Assembly: GCF_025362455.1 (NCBI RefSeq) | Contig: NZ_JANYGJ010000103.1 | Span: 1-25,194 of the forward strand | Reading direction: 5' to 3' | Length of the DNA stretch: 25,194 nucleotides | From: Deinococcus sp. | Lineage (GTDB): Bacteria; Deinococcota; Deinococci; Deinococcales; Deinococcaceae | Shown: positions 20,012-25,194 of the stretch, in pieces | Layout of the letters: the number at the start of each line of letters is the position of its first letter | Numbering within the stretch: the first letter of the stretch is position 1 | Notes under the pieces: model-generated | The model's input: the letters and a program-made list of their open reading frames with translations, nothing else | Database searches by the model: none | What the model was told of the DNA's origin: nothing | Made by a program: the position numbers and the translations under genes

Positions 20012-20665
20012 TCAGCTCGTCTGGGTCTGCAAATAGTTCAGCAGCGCCCGCAGCGACATGTTCATCTCCTGCTCAAAATCGACCACCAGGGGCCTCAGTT
20101 CCGGGTGAAACAGCAGGGTGCGGTGGGCGGGGGTTTCTTCGGTGAGGTGCTGCCAGCCCACGCACAGCGCGTCGGTATGCACCAGCACGCGCATGGCGGT
20201 GTCGTAGGGGTAGGGCAATCTGGGCGCGGTGGCCTGCATGAGTGAGAGCACCTGCCGCCGGAAGTTCAGCGCCAGCTCACTGCGCTCCAGCACGCCGCCG
20301 AGCAGCAGTTGCAGCCTGCGCATGGCCTCGTAGCCGCGCAGCGACTCGGTAATCAGGTCGGCGACCTCGTCGGGGGTTTTGGGTTGCCGCTCGTCGAGCA
20401 GGGTGTTGAGGTGGGTAAACCAGGCCTGGTAGTGCTCCGAGAGCAGCGCCAGAAACAGTTCTTCCTTGGTCTCGAAGTACAGATACAGCGTACCTTTGGC
20501 GAGCTGAACCTCACGGGCGACCTGATTCATGCTCAGGTCGGCGTAGGGCGTGGTGGTCCATAGCCGCTCGGCGGCGCGGAGAATATCGCCGCGCCGCACG
20601 AGTTTTTCCTCTGGGCTGCGGGCACGGGCGGGGCGAGTGACTTGACCGGACATCTGACTGGGCAT
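20012..20665 (-). CDS. TetR-family transcriptional regulator
   Basis: 217 residues from ATG 20665. N-terminal HTH: RRGDILRAAERLWTTTPYADLSMNQVAREVQLAKGTLYLYFETKEELFLALL, with recognition helix KGTLYLYFETKEEL, the TetR hallmark. The rest is helical ligand-binding and dimer domain without a recognisable subfamily. ATG 20665 is chosen because TAGGGT lies 7 nt upstream. No pump or enzyme gene is adjacent in the obvious divergent position, so its target is unknown. Confidence 0.9.
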   Translation of the reverse strand: MPSQMSGQVTRPARARSPEEKLVRRGDILRAAERLWTTTPYADLSMNQVAREVQLAKGTLYLYFETKEELFLALLSEHYQAWFTHLNTLLDERQPKTPDEVADLITESLRGYEAMRRLQLLLGGVLERSELALNFRRQVLSLMQATAPRLPYPYDTAMRVLVHTDALCVGWQHLTEETPAHRTLLFHPELRPLVVDFEQEMNMSLRALLNYLQTQTS

Positions 20666-20672
20666 CTGCCTG

Positions 20673-20678
20673 ACCCTA
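20673..20678 (-). promoter_or_regulatory. -10 element TAGGGT of the TetR gene
   Basis: 7 nt before ATG 20665. Confidence 0.45.
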
Positions 20679-20869
20679 CAAGGCAAAGCCTACCGCGTCT
20701 ATGAAACGCTTCACCTTTCAGCCGGTATTCCCTGGGAAAAATTGTAGGTTGAAGGCAACTGACCGGTGGTATAGCACTTTTGGGTCGGTTTATTGCCAAT
20801 ATTGTTTGCCCGGACACTATTGTCACACCGACCATCCCAGCGACCATCCCAGCAGCCGGGCCGGGCGGC

Positions 20870-21400
20870 TCAGCCCAGGCGCTCATCGGTCGGCTGGCCG
20901 TCGCTGCTGTCGGGGCTGCCCTCGCTGAAAAAGGCTTCGCGGGCCACGTTCAGGTCACTGGCCGCCTCGCGCAGTCGCTCGCCCAGGGCGGCCAGCGCCT
21001 CACCGTCTACCGCGAAGGCGTCGTCGCCGCTCAGGCGGCTGCTGGGGTCGAGGCGGCGCAGCAGCAACTCACCGCCCCCGTTCTCGAAGCGCACGCCCCA
21101 GTTGGGCGCGTCTTCGGGATACAGGAAGTCGGTGCTCTGGCCCGCCTGGACCTGTGTCACGGCGTAGCGCAGGGCCGCCGCGTTCGGCACGAAGGTCTTG
21201 ATGACCTCGCGCTGGCGTTCGGGGTCTTCAGGCCACTGCACCACCCGGACCTGAAGCACCGGCCCGCGCTCAGGCGTGTCGATATCGGGATTGGGCGCGG
21301 CGGCGATGTCCACGCTGTAGGGCACCGGCACGGCTTCGGTGCGCTCGATGCTGCCCGAAATCAGCCGGGCGGGAACGCGGTGGGTCGCGGAGGTGTCCAT
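20870..21400 (-). CDS. protein of unknown function
   Basis: 176 residues, no signal peptide or TM helix, strongly coding composition for this genome. Visible: N-terminal beta-rich half (VPARLISGSIERTEAVPVPYSVDI), VLQVRVVQWPEDPERQREVIKTF, a central AAALRYAVTQVQAGQSTDFLYPEDAPNWGVRFENGGGELLLRRL, and an acidic low-complexity C terminus (SEGSPDSSDGQPTDE). I do not recognise a family. ATG 21400 has TAGCGT 6 nt upstream. Its stop is about 180 bp from the TetR start on the same strand. Confidence 0.7.
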   Translation of the reverse strand: MDTSATHRVPARLISGSIERTEAVPVPYSVDIAAAPNPDIDTPERGPVLQVRVVQWPEDPERQREVIKTFVPNAAALRYAVTQVQAGQSTDFLYPEDAPNWGVRFENGGGELLLRRLDPSSRLSGDDAFAVDGEALAALGERLREAASDLNVAREAFFSEGSPDSSDGQPTDERLG

Positions 21401-21406
21401 GCCGCC

Positions 21407-21412
21407 ACGCTA
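21407..21412 (-). promoter_or_regulatory. -10 element TAGCGT of the unknown gene at 21400
   Basis: 6 nt before ATG 21400. Confidence 0.45.
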
Positions 21413-21479
21413 CGCGCCGGGTGTGGGCGGGCGGGTAAGCCGGGCTTTCAGGGCCGACCCCGGAGTGCTGGGCAAACGT

Positions 21480-22259
21480 TTACCTGTTCTGAAGGGTCGT
21501 GAGCAGGTGGGCGCGGGCGCCGATCTGGAGATGCCCGGCCAGTTCACGGGCCAGGGTCAGGGCGCCCGGCAAATCGGCAGGAAGCGCCTGAACCTGCGAA
21601 ATTCGCCCGGCCCAGGGTTCCAGATACCGCTCGGCCAGCCGGGTCGGCGCCCGGAACAGGGGCGTTCCCAGGTTCAGGGCGGCCAGGTGCAGGGCGGCCA
21701 GGTGCAGCAAACCGCCGCGCACCCAGACCAGCAGTTCGGCGGCTCGCAACCGTTCACCGCGCCGCGACACGGCGTCGGCGAAGACCAGCCAGTTCAGCAG
21801 CCGGTCATAGCTGAGCTGCGCCGCGCCCGGCGTCCAGGCGGGACCGGCGGCCCACTCGCCCAGCACCCGGCGCAGATGCCCGTCGGTGTCTTTAATCGAC
21901 ATGGCATTGATGTCGGCGTGGGCATTCGGCCAGCTCAGCACTTCGTCCAGGCTGGATGGTGGCGCCACGTGCAGCTCAATGCGGCAGAGTTCCGGCGTCA
22001 CGGCGTTGGGCGTCCCGAAGTCGTTCACGACGTAGAGCAGCAGCGGTGTCAGCGCTTCCAGAAAGGCGCGGACGTCGAGCGTTTCGTCCGTGTAGGCGTA
22101 GTATTCCAGGTCGCTGAACTCGTCGGCCAGCCGTCTGTCATCGGTGTTCGGGCCACGCAGCGTCTGGGTGCGGCTGCCGTAGGCCAGGGCGTAGGCCACG
22201 CGAGGACCGGCATTCAGCGCCCCCCGGATGCGGGCGTCGAGTTGATCGAGGGTGGGCAT
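21480..22259 (-). CDS. nucleotidyltransferase, lincosamide nucleotidyltransferase (LnuB/LnuF)-like
   Basis: 259 residues. AYGSRTQT (26-33) and DEFSDLEYYAYTD (46-58) form the GS ... D-x-E catalytic motif of the Pol-beta nucleotidyltransferase fold, in the form seen in LnuB/LnuF-type proteins (YGS ... YSDIEFY). The rest (LLYVVNDFGTPNAVTPELCRIELHV, DRLLNWLVFADAVSRRGERLRAAELLVWVRGGLLHLA) is consistent with that family's helical C-terminal domain. Drug modification is not implied; environmental homologues often have unknown substrates. A 15-bp duplication near 21680-21705 doubles HLAAL. ATG 22259 has TACCCT 5 nt upstream. Confidence 0.7.
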   Translation of the reverse strand: MPTLDQLDARIRGALNAGPRVAYALAYGSRTQTLRGPNTDDRRLADEFSDLEYYAYTDETLDVRAFLEALTPLLLYVVNDFGTPNAVTPELCRIELHVAPPSSLDEVLSWPNAHADINAMSIKDTDGHLRRVLGEWAAGPAWTPGAAQLSYDRLLNWLVFADAVSRRGERLRAAELLVWVRGGLLHLAALHLAALNLGTPLFRAPTRLAERYLEPWAGRISQVQALPADLPGALTLARELAGHLQIGARAHLLTTLQNR

Positions 22260-22264
22260 GTCTC

Positions 22265-22270
22265 AGGGTA
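22265..22270 (-). promoter_or_regulatory. -10 element TACCCT of the Lnu-like gene
   Basis: 5 nt before ATG 22259. The place of its -35 box is now occupied by the end of the CTAG repeat (from 22284). Confidence 0.4.
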
Positions 22271-22283
22271 CGGGCCATCGGGA

Positions 22284-22411
22284 CTAGAGCAGATGTCATA
22301 AAAAGGTCTTTTTATGACCGAGCGGAGCGAGTAGTTTTGACTGAGCAGGACGCAGAATGGAGGCGCGGGGAGGCTGTTTTCCCCGTGGCGTAATTCGGAG
22401 TACTGCTCTAG
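22284..22411 (-). mobile_element. CTAG-ended MITE-like repeat, copy 3 (inverted)
   Basis: Same element as at 2922-3175 in the opposite orientation, with both CTAG ends and 9-bp terminal inverted repeats (CTAGAGCAG) intact. In element orientation the hairpin loop is GACC, where copies 1 and 2 have GGGTC: the loop is inverted and one base shorter, while the 10-bp stem is unchanged. It sits between two divergent genes; its CTAG at 22408-22411 forms the first half of the TAGACT -10 element of the alkyltransferase-like gene. Confidence 0.85.
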
Positions 22412-22414
22412 ACT
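22409..22414 (+). promoter_or_regulatory. -10 element TAGACT of the alkyltransferase-like gene, half supplied by the repeat
   Basis: TGCTCTAGACTG context, 7 nt before ATG 22422. TAG (22409-22411) is the end of the mobile repeat; ACT is flanking DNA. Confidence 0.6.
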
Positions 22415-22421
22415 GACCGTT

Positions 22422-22781
22422 ATGCTTAGCCCTCTCCCCGACGAGGCGACCCTGAAACAGCGCGTACTGGCGCTCTTGGCCCGCATTCCGCCGGGGCGGG
22501 TTATGACCTACGGCCAGCTCGCCCTGCTGGCCGGGCACCCCGGCGCGGCGCGGCAGGTCGGCTACGTCATGAACGGCCTGATGAACGGCACCGAGTTGCC
22601 CTGGCAGCGCGTCATCAATGCCCAGGGCGCCGTCAGCACCGACAAACTGGGCTTCGGCGACGTGCAGCGCGGCCTGCTGGTGGCCGAGGGCGTGGTGTTC
22701 GGCGCCAGCGGCAAATGCGACCTGAAAGCGCGGCAATGGTGGCCGGATGAGGCGGCGCCGGAGCAGCAGAGTTTGTTCTGA
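22422..22781 (+). CDS. atl: alkyltransferase-like protein (ATL), MGMT homologue without the active cysteine
   Basis: 119 residues. FPxG-like VMTYGQLALLAGHPGAARQVGYVMNGL gives the MGMT DNA-binding domain with the base-flipping Tyr30 and arginine finger Arg44. The active-site PCHRV is PWQRVI (60-65): Trp replaces Cys, the mark of ATL proteins, which bind O6-alkylguanine without repairing it and pass the lesion to nucleotide excision repair. The C terminus (WWPDEAAPEQQSLF) is short and acidic. Leaderless, with its -10 element partly inside the mobile repeat. Confidence 0.9.
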   Translation: MLSPLPDEATLKQRVLALLARIPPGRVMTYGQLALLAGHPGAARQVGYVMNGLMNGTELPWQRVINAQGAVSTDKLGFGDVQRGLLVAEGVVFGASGKCDLKARQWWPDEAAPEQQSLF

Positions 22782-22832
22782 AGCGTCTCGTCTGGGGCAA
22801 ATTTCAGCTCAGGACGCTACCGGAGCGGCGAA

Positions 22833-23699
22833 CTAAACGCCCAGCCGCCCTTCCAGAAACCGTGCCCGACCCGTCAGGTCCGAATGCACCCGCACACGCC
22901 AGCCTGCGCCCATCAGCTCGGCGGCCAGCACGCCCACGTTGCGCGGGTCGAGTTCGAGGAGCATCACGCCGCCCGGTGCCAGCACACCGCTCGCCTGATT
23001 CACCAGCCGCCGCGCCAGGTCCAGACCGTCCGGGCCGCTGTAGAGCGCCAGCGCGGGGTCGAAGCGCACTTCCGGCTGGGCGCCGGGTTCGTCCGCCGCA
23101 GGCAGGTACGGCGGGTTGCTGACAAGCAGATCGTAGGGGCCGCGCAGCCCGGTCAGCAGATCAGCCTGGACGAAGCTCACCGCCAGGCCGTTCAGGGCCG
23201 CGTTCCGGGTCGCCAGCGCCAGGGCCGGGGCGCTGACATCGCTGGCGGTCACGGCGGCGTCAGGGCGGGCCTGCTTGAGCCCCAGCGCCAGGGCGCCCGT
23301 GCCGGTGCCGACATCGAGAATGCGGGGGCCGACCAGGTGCTTCGCGGCGTCCAGGGCCAGCTCCAGCAGCACCTCGGTTTCGGGCCGGGGAATCAGGGCG
23401 TCCGGCGAGACGTGCAGGTTCAGCCCGGCCCACTCGACCACGCCGAGCAGGTGCTGGAGGGGTTGCCTGGCTTCCCGGCGGCGGGCCAGCGCCTCCAGAC
23501 GCCGCGTCTGCTCGGCGCTGAGCACCTGGGCGGCGCGAATGACCAGGCCGGTTGTGTCCAGCGCCGTCACGAGCCCCAGCAGCTCGCGGGCGTCCACTTC
23601 GGGCGAGGGTAGTCCGGCCAGCCGAAACCGGGCCGCCAGTTCACGCCAGGCGGCCTGAACGGTCAGGCTTGAGGAGCTGGCGGGTGATGGCTGGGTCAT
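22833..23699 (-). CDS. prmC: release-factor glutamine methyltransferase
   Basis: N5-methylates the GGQ glutamine of peptide-chain release factors. About 288 residues. N-terminal helical substrate domain with LGVVEWAGLNLHVSPDALIPRPETE (85-109, the PRPETE motif), SAM motif I LDVGTGTGAL (128-137), ASDVS (152-156), catalytic NPPY at 195-198, then LALYSGPDGLDLARRLV and the closing LEGRLGV. All key residues are present. ATG 23699 starts MTQPSPASS; GAGG lies only 2 nt before it and there is no clear TANNNT, so an upstream in-frame TTG (23738 or the TTG just before GAGG) cannot be excluded. Confidence 0.93.
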   Translation of the reverse strand: MTQPSPASSSSLTVQAAWRELAARFRLAGLPSPEVDARELLGLVTALDTTGLVIRAAQVLSAEQTRRLEALARRREARQPLQHLLGVVEWAGLNLHVSPDALIPRPETEVLLELALDAAKHLVGPRILDVGTGTGALALGLKQARPDAAVTASDVSAPALALATRNAALNGLAVSFVQADLLTGLRGPYDLLVSNPPYLPAADEPGAQPEVRFDPALALYSGPDGLDLARRLVNQASGVLAPGGVMLLELDPRNVGVLAAELMGAGWRVRVHSDLTGRARFLEGRLGV

Positions 23700-23735
23700 T
23701 ACCTCGACCAAGCGGCCAGGCCCGGTAGGTGCGGC

Positions 23736-23783
23736 CAAGCGTCCTCACGGACGCTGCCCTGGCCAAGACGCCGTTTTGACCAG
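23736..23783. repeat. dispersed hairpin element, copy B, followed by a second hairpin
   Basis: AGCGTCC-TCAC-GGACGCT (23738-23755) is a perfect 7-bp hairpin; the 38 bp from 23736 match 1855-1892 at about 30 positions. Directly after it CTGGCCAAGACG and CGTTTTGACCAG (23759-23783) can pair over most of their length. They lie about 90 nt beyond the khpB stop and could end its transcript. Confidence 0.5.
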
Positions 23784-23872
23784 GAGCGGGAGTAGCCAGG
23801 AGTGGCTGGGCGCGCAAGTGGAACGCATTCGGGTGCTGTCCTGGGACGCGCGTAACTGTCGCCGCCAGCCAC

Positions 23873-24457
23873 TTATGAGGGGTGGTCGGTGCGGGGCAAG
23901 ATCACCAGATGGCGGCCCTGGCCCTCCCCCACCGACTCGGTGGTGACCAGCGCGTGATCCTTGAGGGCCACGTGAATGACCCGGCGCTCGGCGGGCGACA
24001 TCGGCTGAAGCTCGTGGGGCTCGCCGGTCTTGGCGACCTGCACGGCCAACCGCTCGGCCAGCTTGCCGAGGTTGTCGGCCTGGCGCCGCTTGAAGCCGCC
24101 CGCATCGACCCGCACCCGCAGATCGCTGCGCCCGGCGTGCTTGGCCAGCACCGCGTAGGCCAGCACCTCGATGGCGCCCAGGGTCCGGCCATCACGCCCG
24201 GCCAGCTTGACAGCCCGCTCGCCACCGATCTCGGCCTCCAGCGCCTCGCCGCTGTCGTGGACAGTCAGGGTCAGGTCGCTGCCGAGGTGGGCGATGAGGC
24301 CCTGCATGAAGTCCTCGAAGACGGCCAGGGGGCTCTGGTTCGCCTCTGACAGCGGCGACAGCGCAGATTCGGTCAGCAGTTCTACAGGCGGCGGCGCGGC
24401 GTCTCCCTCACTGATGCCCAGTCCGGCCAGGTAGTCGTCGAGGTTCTTGGTGTCCAT
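23873..24457 (-). CDS. khpB: KH-R3H RNA-binding protein (KhpB/Jag/EloR-like)
   Basis: 194 residues. Short N-terminal segment MDTKNLDDYLAGLGISEG (Jag-N like but reduced), acidic linker, KH-II domain with GRDG loop at 87-90 (VKLAGRDGRTLGAIEVLAYAVLAKHAG), then R3H domain SPAERRVIHVALKDHALVTTESVGEGQGRHLVILP (154-188) with the R-x3-H core (Arg159, His162). Such proteins bind RNA and influence cell-wall elongation in Gram-positives. In many bacteria the gene lies next to yidC and rnpA; here none of these is in the window. ATG 24457 has TAAACT 6 nt upstream. Confidence 0.85.
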   Translation of the reverse strand: MDTKNLDDYLAGLGISEGDAAPPPVELLTESALSPLSEANQSPLAVFEDFMQGLIAHLGSDLTLTVHDSGEALEAEIGGERAVKLAGRDGRTLGAIEVLAYAVLAKHAGRSDLRVRVDAGGFKRRQADNLGKLAERLAVQVAKTGEPHELQPMSPAERRVIHVALKDHALVTTESVGEGQGRHLVILPRTDHPS

Positions 24458-24463
24458 AACCTG

Positions 24464-24469
24464 AGTTTA
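24464..24469 (-). promoter_or_regulatory. -10 element TAAACT of khpB
   Basis: 6 nt before ATG 24457. Confidence 0.55.
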
Positions 24470-24480
24470 GCGCCCCGGAG

Positions 24481-24498
24481 CTGACACAGACCTGTCAG
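24481..24498. promoter_or_regulatory. inverted repeat CTGACA / TGTCAG in the khpB -35 region
   Basis: Six-base arms separated by six bases, 11 bp upstream of the khpB -10 element, where a bound protein would interfere with or aid polymerase. Candidate operator only. Confidence 0.3.
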
Positions 24499-24610
24499 CC
24501 GCAGATGATGAGCGCCGGACGCACAGGGCCGCGCTGACCTGGGGATGATCCACAGGCGCGTGGCTGAGAGGGCCGTGCCTGACAGCTTGACCGGCTAGAC
24601 GCCTCTGCCT

Positions 24611-24652
24611 TCACCAGCCCACGCTGCCGGTATCACCAGCCCACGCTGCCGG
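24611..24652. repeat. 22-bp period duplication spanning the DUF427 stop codon
   Basis: TCACCAGCCCACGCTGCCGG at 24611 and again at 24633. The second copy encodes the last residues PGSVGW and the stop (24633-24635); the first is an exact duplicate just past the stop. Confidence 0.95.
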
Positions 24653-25142
24653 GCACGCCCTTGAACGGCCCGACGATGTCTGCCGTGATCCAGCCGCCGT
24701 AGAACTCGCCCGGCTGCGGCGTGACCACCTCACCGGCCACCTGGCACTCGTCCACGCGCCCGGCGTAGAGGGCGACGTATCCGGCCATCCCAGCAAAGGC
24801 GGACGTGGGGCGCTCGTAGCTCCAGGCGGCGCGTTCGGCCACCTGGCCTGCGGCGCTCAGGGTCCAGTAGCTCGCCGCGCCCTTGAATTCGCACATGCTG
24901 CTGCCGCCCGCCCGGCTGATGACGCCCGGCAGGAAAGCGTCCGGCGGCAGGTAGTAACCGGGCGGATGCGAGGTTTCCAGCACCCGGAAGGCCTGCTGCG
25001 TGCTGCGTGCGGTATCGGCGATCAGCTCGCCGCCGAGCCAGACCTGAAGCCGCCTGGGCGTGCGCTCCAGCCTGGGTGGGCGCGGGTAGGCCCAGACGGA
25101 TTCCTGGCCGGGCTGGGTGGGTAAGGGCGTGGGGTGAGGCAT
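24633..25142 (-). CDS. DUF427 domain protein
   Basis: 169 residues. ESVWAYPRPPRLERTPRRLQVWLGGELIADTARSTQQAFRVLETSHPPGYYLPPDAFLPG is the diagnostic first half of DUF427; SSMCEFKGAASYWTL, AAWSYERPTSAFAGMAGYVALYAGRVDECQVAGE and QPGEFYGGWITADIVGPFKGVPGSVGW complete the domain. Conserved acidic, His and Cys/Glu residues suggest an enzyme-like pocket, but no reaction is established to my knowledge. ATG 25142 has CAGACT 6 nt upstream, a one-base departure from the TANNNT start module. Confidence 0.9.
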   Translation of the reverse strand: MPHPTPLPTQPGQESVWAYPRPPRLERTPRRLQVWLGGELIADTARSTQQAFRVLETSHPPGYYLPPDAFLPGVISRAGGSSMCEFKGAASYWTLSAAGQVAERAAWSYERPTSAFAGMAGYVALYAGRVDECQVAGEVVTPQPGEFYGGWITADIVGPFKGVPGSVGW

Positions 25143-25148
25143 GGCGCC

Positions 25149-25154
25149 AGTCTG
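25149..25154 (-). promoter_or_regulatory. degenerate -10 element CAGACT before the DUF427 gene
   Basis: Placed 6 nt before ATG 25142 in the same geometry as the other start modules, but with C for the first T. May be weak or not used. Confidence 0.3.
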
Positions 25155-25194
25155 GGCCGGATGCGGGCGGGCGGCTGTAGGAGGAGGCGCAATC

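Overview
The window is GC-rich DNA that most likely comes from a Deinococcus-type bacterium (Deinococcota). The evidence is combined rather than single: mostly high-GC genes, many genes whose -10-like TANNNT hexamer lies only 5-8 nt before the start codon (leaderless transcription, common in this group), and a gene complement seen in this lineage (ATP-cone/2-phosphoglycerate-kinase protein, DUF2171, small CxxC zinc-ribbon protein, archaeal-type ProRS). No tRNA, rRNA or CRISPR array was seen.

Layout. 1-1517 (-): acyl-CoA carboxylase beta subunit, cut by the window edge. 1518-2003: non-coding DNA with two tandem-repeat arrays. 2004-2782 (-): a remnant of a YflT-like general stress protein, then xpt. 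2922-3175: two tandem copies of a 125-bp mobile repeat with CTAG ends. 3172-7696 (-): a peptide-use operon in the order proline iminopeptidase, two Dpp/Opp-type permeases, periplasmic binding protein, with no ATPase gene present. 8015-8344 (+): HNH protein. 8388-9677 (-): THUMP-domain RNA methyltransferase. 10012-10224 (+): small zinc-ribbon protein. 10333-12443 (+): ktrB-ktrA potassium uptake. 12444-12947: no gene. 12948-14477 (-): P-loop kinase related to 2-phosphoglycerate kinase with three ATP-cone-like domains. 14563-15243 (-): DUF1345 membrane protein. 15366-16143 (-): an AT-richer two-gene cassette, membrane protein plus nucleoside-deoxyribosyltransferase-like protein. 16347-17813 (-): proS. 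17882-18628 (+): unknown protein. 18686-19494 (+): nucleotidyltransferase gene broken by a frameshift. 19604-19870 (+): DUF2171. 20012-20665 (-): TetR regulator. 20870-22259 (-): unknown protein and a lincosamide-nucleotidyltransferase-like protein. 22284-22411: third, inverted copy of the CTAG repeat. 22422-22781 (+): alkyltransferase-like protein. 22833-23699 (-): prmC. 23873-24457 (-): KhpB/Jag-like KH-R3H protein. 24633-25142 (-): DUF427.

How the parts relate. Most genes are housekeeping and stand alone behind their own start-proximal -10 element. Exceptions are the peptide operon, which has a conventional -35/-10 promoter and Shine-Dalgarno sites, ktrBA, and the cassette near 16 kb. The most distinctive non-coding signal is structural: short tandem duplications of 15-22 bp sit almost exclusively at gene starts and ends, and the CTAG repeat carries ends that match the upstream half of the local promoter motif.
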